Below, piece by piece: positions 46,929-53,015 of a DNA stretch of 53,015 nt (positions are counted from its first letter, which is position 1; each line of letters opens with the position of its first letter). The stretch comes from Pseudomonas fluorescens (GTDB taxonomy: Bacteria > Pseudomonadota > Gammaproteobacteria > Pseudomonadales > Pseudomonadaceae). The DNA lies in NCBI RefSeq assembly GCF_018614775.1, contig NZ_JAGGOF010000088.1:1-53015 (forward strand). Direction: 5' to 3'. Below the pieces are notes generated by a model. The model was given only the letters and a program-made list of their open reading frames with translations, was not told the DNA's origin and did no database searches. Made by a program: the position numbers and the translations under genes.

Positions 46929-47536
46929 TGAAGCACGAAGCAGTAGAGAAGAATATCGGCCTGCTGGCCTTCTTCATGGTCATCGCCGTGAGCATCGGCG
47001 GCCTGACCCAGATCGTTCCGCTGTTTTTCCAGGACGTCACCAACAAGCCGGTAGAAGGCATGAAGCCGCGCACCGCCCTTGAACTGGAAGGCCGCGACGT
47101 CTACATCGCCAACGGCTGTGTCGGCTGCCACTCGCAGATGATCCGTCCGTTCCGCGCCGAGACCGAACGCTACGGCCACTATTCGGTCGCCGGTGAAAGC
47201 GTCTGGGACCACCCGTTCCTGTGGGGTTCCAAGCGCACCGGTCCGGACCTGGCCCGCGTTGGCGCCCGCTACTCCGACGACTGGCACCGTGCGCATTTGT
47301 ACAACCCGCGCAACGTCGTGCCTGAATCGAAAATGCCGGCCTACCCGTTCCTCGTAGAAAACAAGCTCGACGGCAAAGACACCGCGAAAAAAATGGAAGT
47401 CCTGCGCACCCTGGGCGTGCCTTACACCGACGAAGACATCGCCGGTGCCAGGGATGCCGTCAAGGGCAAGACTGAAATGGACGCGCTGGTGGCCTATCTG
47501 CAAGGCCTGGGCACCATCATCAAAAGCAAACGGTGA
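46928..47536 (+). CDS. ccoO1: cbb3 oxidase monoheme subunit CcoO (cco1)
   Basis: The 202-residue protein has one N-terminal membrane segment and the CVGCH heme site, with the axial Met in ESKMPAYPF. It is highly similar to ccoO2; the main differences are in the region PFLVENKLDGKDTAKKMEVL. It starts inside the ccoN1 stop, so it is coupled to it, and ccoQ1 follows after 6 nt. Confidence 0.95.
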   Translation: MKHEAVEKNIGLLAFFMVIAVSIGGLTQIVPLFFQDVTNKPVEGMKPRTALELEGRDVYIANGCVGCHSQMIRPFRAETERYGHYSVAGESVWDHPFLWGSKRTGPDLARVGARYSDDWHRAHLYNPRNVVPESKMPAYPFLVENKLDGKDTAKKMEVLRTLGVPYTDEDIAGARDAVKGKTEMDALVAYLQGLGTIIKSKR

Positions 47537-47542
47537 TTCTTA

Positions 47543-47728
47543 ATGGATATCGGGATGATTCGCGGCCTGGGCACCGTCGTCGTAATGGTGGCTTTCATCG
47601 GCCTGGCCCTGTGGGTGTTCAGCCCCAAGCGCAAGTCGGAGTTTGACGACGCGACCTTGCTGCCGTTCGCGGATGATCCCGAAGCCATCAAGCACGTCGA
47701 GCAAGCTTCTAGGAGTAACAAAGAATGA
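47543..47728 (+). CDS. ccoQ1: cbb3 oxidase small subunit CcoQ (cco1)
   Basis: This 61-residue protein has a single membrane helix (MIRGLGTVVVMVAFIGLALW) and ends LLPFADDPEAIKHVEQASRS. Its stop overlaps the ccoP1 start by 4 nt (ATGA), the same coupling as in cco2. Confidence 0.9.
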   Translation: MDIGMIRGLGTVVVMVAFIGLALWVFSPKRKSEFDDATLLPFADDPEAIKHVEQASRSNKE

Positions 47729-48708
47729 CTACGTTCTGGAGTCTGTACGTCACAGTCCTCAGCCTGGGAACGATCTTCTCCCTGACCTGGCTGCTGCTGT
47801 CGACCCGCAAGGGCCAACGCAGCGAAGCCACCGAAGAGACGGTTGGCCACTCCTTCGACGGGATCGAGGAGTACGACAACCCGCTGCCGAAATGGTGGTT
47901 CATGCTGTTCGTGGGCACCATCGTGTTTGCCCTCGGTTACCTGGTGCTCTACCCGGGCCTGGGCAACTGGAAAGGCCTGCTGCCAGGCTACAACTACCTG
48001 GACACTGAGAAGCAGACGGCTTTCGCCAACGGCCAGACCGGCTGGACCGGCGTGCACGAATGGGAAAAGGAAATGGCTCGCTCGGACGCCAAGTTCGGTC
48101 CGATCTTCGCCAAGTTCGCCTCCATGCCCATCGAAGAAGTCGCCAAGGACCCGCAAGCCCTGAAGATGGGTGGCCGCCTGTTCGCCTCCAACTGCTCGGT
48201 CTGCCACGGTTCCGACGCCAAGGGTGCCTATGGCTTCCCTAACCTGACCGACGCCGACTGGCGCTGGGGCGGTGAGCCGGAAACCATCAAGACCACCATC
48301 ATGGGCGGTCGTCACGCGGTCATGCCGGGTTGGGCTGCCGTGGTCGGCGAGCAAGGTGTTGCCGACGTGGCTTCCTACCTGGTGACCGGCCTGCACGGCC
48401 GCAAACTGCCGGAAGGCGCCAAGGCCGACCCGGCCAACGGCCAGAAGCTGTTCGCAGCCAACTGCGTGGCTTGCCACGGCCCAGCCGGCAAGGGCACGCC
48501 CGCCATGGGCGCGCCTGACCTGACGCATCCGGGCGCGTTCATCTACGGTTCGAGCTTCGCGCAGCTGCAGCAGACCATCCGCTACGGTCGCCAGGGCCAG
48601 ATGCCTGCCCAGGCCGATCTGCAAGGCAACGACAAGGTCCACTTGCTGGCCGCCTATGTCTACAGCCTGTCTCATGGCGAAAAGGCTCCGGCCGCTGACG
48701 CCCAGTAA
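47725..48708 (+). CDS. ccoP1: cbb3 oxidase diheme subunit CcoP (cco1)
   Basis: The 327-residue protein has two N-terminal membrane helices and heme sites CSVCH and CVACH. It contains a 14-residue loop (NYLDTEKQTAFANGQT region) that is absent from CcoP2. It ends with a normal short tail (YVYSLSHGEKAPAADAQ). A strong terminator follows. The maturation genes ccoGHIS, which usually follow ccoP1 in Pseudomonas, are not seen downstream in this window. Confidence 0.95.
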   Translation: MTTFWSLYVTVLSLGTIFSLTWLLLSTRKGQRSEATEETVGHSFDGIEEYDNPLPKWWFMLFVGTIVFALGYLVLYPGLGNWKGLLPGYNYLDTEKQTAFANGQTGWTGVHEWEKEMARSDAKFGPIFAKFASMPIEEVAKDPQALKMGGRLFASNCSVCHGSDAKGAYGFPNLTDADWRWGGEPETIKTTIMGGRHAVMPGWAAVVGEQGVADVASYLVTGLHGRKLPEGAKADPANGQKLFAANCVACHGPAGKGTPAMGAPDLTHPGAFIYGSSFAQLQQTIRYGRQGQMPAQADLQGNDKVHLLAAYVYSLSHGEKAPAADAQ

Positions 48709-48727
48709 GGCTTGCGACTGACACACG

Positions 48728-48763
48728 AAAGGCCCCGTCATTGACATTGACGGGGCCTTTTTT
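48728..48763 (+). terminator. intrinsic terminator of the cco1 operon
   Basis: GGCCCCGTCA pairs with TGACGGGGCC around a 7-nt loop and is followed by six T. It starts 20 nt after the ccoP1 stop. Confidence 0.92.
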
Positions 48764-48812
48764 GTGGCCGCTCCGATACGACAAGCCCGTTTCTCTTGCC
48801 GGCCTCCAAGCA

Positions 48813-48826
48813 CACGTAGTAACGTG
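48813..48826. promoter_or_regulatory. palindrome upstream of the toxin-antitoxin operon
   Basis: CACGT-AGTA-ACGTG is a 14-nt perfect dyad, 31 nt before the antitoxin start. GTAG-N8-CTAC overlaps it. Antitoxins of this type usually bind a palindrome in their own promoter, so it may be an autoregulatory operator. TACATT downstream could be the -10. Confidence 0.5.
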
Positions 48827-48856
48827 CCTACATTAAGTCGAATGAGGGGCACGACC

Positions 48857-49111
48857 ATGTCCATCACCACCATTTCCAGCCGCGAATTCAACCACGACAC
48901 AAGTGGTGCCAAAAAAGCCAGCCGTGAAGGGCCGGTCATCATCACTGACCGTGGCAAGCCGGCCCATGTACTGCTAAGCATTGAGGAGTACCAGAAACTG
49001 ACCGGCATCGGCGCCAGCCTGGTCGAGTTGCTGGTCATGCCCGATGCGCCGGATATCGATTTCGATACCGAGCGCGCCATCATCACTCCTAGAGCGGCAG
49101 ACCTGTCCTGA
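48857..49111 (+). CDS. Phd/YefM-family antitoxin
   Basis: This 84-residue protein begins MSITTISSREFNHDTSGAKK, the typical Phd/YefM N-terminal DNA-binding fold, with GPVIITDRGKPAHVLLSIEE as the second conserved part. The C-terminal end should wrap the toxin. The ATG at 48857 is preceded by GAGG; an in-frame ATG at 48842 is possible. Its stop overlaps the toxin start by one base (TGATG), so the pair is one operon. It would neutralise the PIN toxin and repress the operon. Confidence 0.88.
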   Translation: MSITTISSREFNHDTSGAKKASREGPVIITDRGKPAHVLLSIEEYQKLTGIGASLVELLVMPDAPDIDFDTERAIITPRAADLS

Positions 49112-49521
49112 TGTATCTACTCGACACCAACGTCATTTCGGAATTGCGCAAACCCCAGGCCGACAAAAACGTGCAGGCCTGGGCCCGTAGCGTGCCCGCC
49201 CCCAGCCTGTATGTCTCGGCGATTACCGTATTGGAACTGGAAACCGGCGTGTTGCGCTTCGAGCGCAAGGATCCGGCGCAGGGCAGCCGCTTGCGCGCGT
49301 GGCTGGATAATCATGTCCTGCCCGCGTTTGCCGGCCGGATCCTGGCGGTGGACCGCACCGTGGCATTGCGCTGCGCTCGCCTGCACGTGCCCGATCGCAG
49401 CAACGAATGCGACGCGCTGATTGCCGCCACTGCACTGATCCACGGCCTGACGGTGGTCACCCGCAACGTTGCGAACTTTGAGGCCAGCGGGGTCACGCTG
49501 CTCAATCCGTGGGTGGCCTGA
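49111..49521 (+). CDS. PIN-domain toxin, VapC/FitB type
   Basis: The 136-residue protein starts MYLLDTNVISELRKPQAD, a PIN-domain start with metal ligand D5. Glu42 (SAITVLELETG) and Asp101 (NECDALIAATA) are the other expected metal ligands. The fourth, usually Asp in TRNVxDF, is Asn122 (VVTRNVANFE). PIN toxins are Mg-dependent ribonucleases, usually cutting tRNA or rRNA. The Asn may reduce activity, so the toxin could be weak. It is not known whether it is active. Confidence 0.88.
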   Translation: MYLLDTNVISELRKPQADKNVQAWARSVPAPSLYVSAITVLELETGVLRFERKDPAQGSRLRAWLDNHVLPAFAGRILAVDRTVALRCARLHVPDRSNECDALIAATALIHGLTVVTRNVANFEASGVTLLNPWVA

Positions 49522-49650
49522 CACGGCGTCGCAACGGCCCATCGATTGGCCGTGCGGGACGATTGAGCGACCGATTGCCTGGTGGACTCGAAGCTGGTCC
49601 AATGCCCCGGCACTGATACACAGGTCACGACTGACAAGGAGAATAGTGCA
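49522..49650. other. gap between toxin and rhs, hairpin only
   Basis: No gene seen. A hairpin (ACGGCC with GGCCGT around an 8-nt loop, 49534-49553) follows the toxin stop without a T tract. AAGGAG at 49636-49641 serves the short frame at 49651. Confidence 0.5.
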
Positions 49651-49722
49651 ATGGAAGGCATCACAACGTTTGAACCTGTCACCATCAGCGGCTCCAACCG
49701 CATGAGCAGCGTGCATGTCTGA
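49651..49722 (+). CDS. 23-codon leader ORF overlapping the rhs start
   Basis: The short frame starts MEGITTFEPVTISG and ends in TGA at 49720-49722. It has a strong ribosome binding site (AAGGAG 9 nt upstream). It overlaps the rhs ATG (49715) by 8 nt in another frame. rhs itself has no recognisable ribosome binding site. This suggests translational coupling. It could also be a remnant of a longer Rhs start with a frameshift, which cannot be excluded. Confidence 0.5.
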   Translation: MEGITTFEPVTISGSNRMSSVHV

Positions 49723-52700
49723 CGCGCTCTGGGCTGCCCGGTTGGGCGATGCGCTGGACCACACCTCGATGATGGCCGACATCCTCGGCGGCGTCCTGGA
49801 AGTGGCAGCCAATATCGCGATCACCGCCCTGGCGACGGCTGCCGTGGTCGCGGCCACCGGTATCACCGTGGTCACTGGCGGCCTCGGCTGTTTCGTCCTC
49901 GGCCTGGTGGTTGGCACCCTTGTCGGCCTGGCCATGAGCAAGACCGGGGCCGACAAGGGCTTGAGCAATTTATGCGAGAGCATCGGCAACGCCCTTTTTC
50001 CGCCCACGGTGCAGGCCAACATCCTCACCGGTTCCACCGACACCCTGACCAACAATATTCCTGCCGCCCGCGCCGCCGGAGCCATCCAGTCCCACGACGC
50101 GCCGGCCGGCACCGAGCTGGAAGCCCCAGAGCCGCAAGCCGAGCCCAGCTACCTGGACATGGCCGAGAGCTTCTTCTCGCAGATGTGGCGCCCCACCGTC
50201 GCCACACCCGCGCCCGGCGCCGTGCCCAAGCCGCTGGACATGGTCGTCTGCATGAAGCATCCACCGATGCCGCCACAATTTTTGGCCGAAGGCTCGGACA
50301 AGGTCACCATCAACGGCCAGCCTGCCGTGCGCAGCGGCGACCGCAGCACCTGTGATGCCAAGGTCGTATCGTCCGGGTTGATTTCGTCCAATGTCACCAT
50401 CGGCGGCGGTTCGGTGGTGGTGCGCGAGATCCGCAGCGGCAAGACTCCGGGCGTGGGGCTGGCCGTCACCGCGCTGCTGATGCTCAAGGGCAGCAAGGGC
50501 AAATTCTTCAGCAAGCTGCCGTGCATGCTGGTCGGCGGTGCGGTGTCCATGGCCGTCAGCAGCGCCGCGAATGCTGCCGCCAACGCCGCCCTCGGTTCAT
50601 CGAATCCGGTGCACGCCGCCACCGGCGCCAAGGTACTGGGTGGCGATGAAGAACTGGATTTCGTTTTGCCTGGCCTGCTGCCGATCAATTGGCAGCGCGT
50701 CTACAACAGCCGCGACGAACGCCGCGACAGCCTGTTCGGCGCTGGCTGGAGCGTTTCCTACGAGGTCTGCGTCGAGATCCTGCCCCATCCCGAGGGCGGC
50801 GAATCCCTGGTCTACACCGACGAACAGGGCCGGCCCATCGACATGGGTTCGATCCCCCTCGGCGGCGCGGTGTTCAGCGCCGGCGAAGGGCTGGCCGTGC
50901 GCCGGCACCTCAACGGCCAGTTACTGATCGAAAGCGACGACGGCCTGTACCGTTTGTTCGAGCCGACGCCGGGCAATCGGTCGCTGCTGCGCCTGAGCCA
51001 ATTGGGCGATCGCAACGACAACCGCATCCATCTCGACTATGACGAGGCCGGGCGCCTGCTGCGTCTGCGCGATACCTTCGACCTGGTTCAGGTGGAGCTG
51101 ATCCGCGAACACGGACGCGTCAGCCAGATCGAACGCCTCTACCCCGACCAGCAACGCGAAGTGCTGGTCAGCTATGCCTACGACCCGGCGGGTAATCTCG
51201 CGCAAGTGCGCGATGCCAGCGGCCAGGTGCAAAGGCGCTTTTTCTACGACGCCGGCCGGCGGATGGTGGAGCATCAATTGCCCACCGGCCTGCGCTGTTT
51301 CTACGACTGGGCCCTGATCGAAAACCTGGAATGGCGTGTGGTCCGGCACTGGACTGACGAGGGCGACGCCTACCAGTTCGACTATGACCTGGCGGCCGGC
51401 ATCACCCGCATCAGCGACAGCTTGCAGCGCATCAGCACCCGGCACTGGAACAGCCAGTACCAGATCACTCGGTTCAGCGACAATCTCGGCCAGACCTGGC
51501 AATTCGAGTGGAACGACGAACGCCAGCTGCTCAGCGCCATCGATCCACAGGGTGGCGCCTACACCTTCAGCTACGACGAAGCCGGCAACCTGATCAGTGA
51601 AACCGACCCGCTGGGCCGCAGCGAAACCACCCTGTGGCTGGAACACTGGGCCCTGCCGCTGACCGACACCAACGCCGCCGGCCACAGCTGGCACTACCGC
51701 TATGACCCACGCGGCAACTGCATCGCCGAGACTGACCCGCTGGGCCACGTCACCCGCTACCGCTACGACGCCCACGGCCAGGTCACCGAAATCATCGACG
51801 CCACTGGCAAAAGCAAAAAGCTGCGCTGGAGCCCGTTCGGGCAATTGGTGGAGCACATCGATTGCTCGGGTTACCCGACGCGGTTCAGCTACGACCCACG
51901 CGGCTACCTGCAGACCATCACCGACGCCCTCGGCGAACGCACCCAGTTCAGCTACGACGCCCAGGGCCGGTTGCTCAGCAGCCAATTGCCAGACGGCCGC
52001 ACCGAGCACTACCAGCGCGACGCCGCCGGCCAGCTCACCGGCTACACCGACCCGGCCGGGCACACTACCCACTACCAACACAACCGTCGCGGCCAGGTCC
52101 GCCAACGCACCGACGCCCAGGGCCGGCAGGTGCAATTTGCCTATGACAGCTATGGACGGCTGCAAGCGCTGGTCAACGAGAATGGTGAAAGCTATCGGTT
52201 TGCCTGGGATGCCGGGGATCGGCTGACCGAACAACAGGACTTGGATGGCAGCGCCAAGCGCTACAGCTATGATCGGCTGGATAACATCTCGGCGGTGATC
52301 GCGATCCCGGCACCATATGGCACTGGATTGGCCGTCATCCCCGAAACCCCTCCAGCCCCCATTGTTCATCAGTTGGAACGCGACGCCGTCGGCCGACTGG
52401 TCACCAAGGTCACCGACGATGGCCGCACCGAATACGCCTACGATCCACTGGACCAGCTCACCGCCGTCACCTTCACCGACCTGCAAGGCAACGCCCAGGG
52501 CCTGAGCTTCGCCTACGACGCGACTGGCCAGTTGCTCGAAGAAAACAGCGCCGCCGGCAGCCTGCAACACCACTACGACGAACTCGGTAACCTGATCCAG
52601 ACCCAATTGCCTGATGGCCGTTGGGTCAATCGGCTGTATTACGGCAGCGGCCACCTGCACCAGATCAACCTCGACGGCCAGGTCATCAGCGACTTCGAAC

Positions 52701-53015
52701 GCGACCGCCTGCACCGTGAGGTGCTGCGCACCCAAGGGCAACTCAGTACCCGCAGCGACTACGACCGCAGCGGCCGCCTGCGCGCGCGCCAACGCCGCCA
52801 CACCGGCCAACCTTCGCTGCTGCCGGCGCCGGTGCAAAAACACTTCGAATACGACCCCGCCGACAACCTCATCGGCAAACTCGACCAGCAACCTGCCGCG
52901 CAACACCGGCAACTGCGGCACTACGACAGCACCGGCCGCATCATCGCCAGCCAGGACAGCCCGCACGGCCACGGCGAAACCTTTGCCTACGACGCCGCCG
53001 CCAACCTGCTGGACG
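49715..53015 (+). CDS. Rhs polymorphic toxin with prePAAR and PAAR-like domain (partial, 3-prime end outside window)
   Basis: The frame is open to the last base of the window, giving at least 1100 residues. The N-terminus has a prePAAR motif AARLGDALDH (residues 7-16), two hydrophobic segments (about 25-75, with VAANIAITALATAAVVAATG) and a PAAR-like region (about 172-235, with VVCMKHPPMPPQF and TINGQPAVRSGDRSTC). A second hydrophobic stretch follows (about 247-293). From about residue 450 many YD repeats follow (for example YDPRGNCIAETDPLG, YDAHGQVTEIIDATG). Such Rhs proteins are loaded on the type VI secretion spike and carry a variable C-terminal toxin. That toxin and its immunity gene lie beyond the window. 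No vgrG or eag chaperone gene is beside it on the left. The antisense frame at 50921-52972 is a shadow. Confidence 0.92.
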   Translation, partial: MSDALWAARLGDALDHTSMMADILGGVLEVAANIAITALATAAVVAATGITVVTGGLGCFVLGLVVGTLVGLAMSKTGADKGLSNLCESIGNALFPPTVQANILTGSTDTLTNNIPAARAAGAIQSHDAPAGTELEAPEPQAEPSYLDMAESFFSQMWRPTVATPAPGAVPKPLDMVVCMKHPPMPPQFLAEGSDKVTINGQPAVRSGDRSTCDAKVVSSGLISSNVTIGGGSVVVREIRSGKTPGVGLAVTALLMLKGSKGKFFSKLPCMLVGGAVSMAVSSAANAAANAALGSSNPVHAATGAKVLGGDEELDFVLPGLLPINWQRVYNSRDERRDSLFGAGWSVSYEVCVEILPHPEGGESLVYTDEQGRPIDMGSIPLGGAVFSAGEGLAVRRHLNGQLLIESDDGLYRLFEPTPGNRSLLRLSQLGDRNDNRIHLDYDEAGRLLRLRDTFDLVQVELIREHGRVSQIERLYPDQQREVLVSYAYDPAGNLAQVRDASGQVQRRFFYDAGRRMVEHQLPTGLRCFYDWALIENLEWRVVRHWTDEGDAYQFDYDLAAGITRISDSLQRISTRHWNSQYQITRFSDNLGQTWQFEWNDERQLLSAIDPQGGAYTFSYDEAGNLISETDPLGRSETTLWLEHWALPLTDTNAAGHSWHYRYDPRGNCIAETDPLGHVTRYRYDAHGQVTEIIDATGKSKKLRWSPFGQLVEHIDCSGYPTRFSYDPRGYLQTITDALGERTQFSYDAQGRLLSSQLPDGRTEHYQRDAAGQLTGYTDPAGHTTHYQHNRRGQVRQRTDAQGRQVQFAYDSYGRLQALVNENGESYRFAWDAGDRLTEQQDLDGSAKRYSYDRLDNISAVIAIPAPYGTGLAVIPETPPAPIVHQLERDAVGRLVTKVTDDGRTEYAYDPLDQLTAVTFTDLQGNAQGLSFAYDATGQLLEENSAAGSLQHHYDELGNLIQTQLPDGRWVNRLYYGSGHLHQINLDGQVISDFERDRLHREVLRTQGQLSTRSDYDRSGRLRARQRRHTGQPSLLPAPVQKHFEYDPADNLIGKLDQQPAAQHRQLRHYDSTGRIIASQDSPHGHGETFAYDAAANLLD

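Noticed and set aside
47494..49086. 530-codon open frame on minus across ccoP1 and the antitoxin
   Set aside because: It crosses a strong terminator and two real genes and has no recognisable motif.
50921..52972. 683-codon open frame on minus
   Set aside because: It is antisense to rhs; the YD repeats on plus are unmistakable and continue through the whole stretch.

Overview
The window is a chromosomal segment of a fluorescent-group Pseudomonas. The evidence is a high G+C sequence with Pseudomonas codon use, many REP/REPIN elements of the P. fluorescens type (core GTGGGAGCGAGCTTGCTCGC), and gene orders known from Pseudomonas: gap-mfd-csiV, nagZ-psrA-lexA-sulA, topA-fadA-fadB, uup-slt, and tusA-rlmM-acnA-aer-cco2-cco1. 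No rRNA, tRNA, CRISPR array or insertion sequence was seen.

Positions 1-16.4 kb hold gap (minus) diverging from mfd, then csiV and a SWIM-SNF2 helicase on plus. A second, larger SWIM-SNF2 helicase faces it on minus, behind nagZ. Next comes the psrA/lexA divergent control region with two overlapping PsrA palindromes and two SOS boxes. lexA is followed by sulA, then two small conserved Pseudomonas genes on minus.

Positions 16.4-30.5 kb hold topA, a DUF1653 gene, the fadBA fatty-acid oxidation operon, a likely small RNA with its own promoter and terminator (about 23213-23318), a small membrane protein, a UspA protein, uup, slt and an MsbA-like exporter. Positions 30.7-41.7 kb hold a PA1571-family small protein, pdxB, a PmpM-type MATE pump, tusA, rlmM, acnA, a CPBP membrane protease, the aerotaxis receptor aer and an alpha/beta hydrolase.

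Positions 41.8-48.7 kb carry two tandem cbb3 cytochrome oxidase operons (ccoNOQP twice). The first has an ANR/FNR-type box upstream, as expected for the low-oxygen-induced cco2; the second matches cco1 by position. The ccoGHIS maturation genes usually found next are not there. After a strong terminator comes an accessory segment: a Phd/VapC-like toxin-antitoxin pair, and a long Rhs protein with a prePAAR motif, hydrophobic segments, a PAAR-like domain and YD repeats. The Rhs gene runs off the right edge, so its C-terminal toxin and immunity gene are not visible.

Functional themes are central metabolism (gap, acnA, fadBA, pdxB), DNA repair and SOS (mfd, lexA, sulA, topA), cell-wall recycling (slt, nagZ), oxygen sensing and respiration (aer, cco), and a polymorphic-toxin locus at the right end. 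All identities come from reading motifs and remembered family features; no database search was run.
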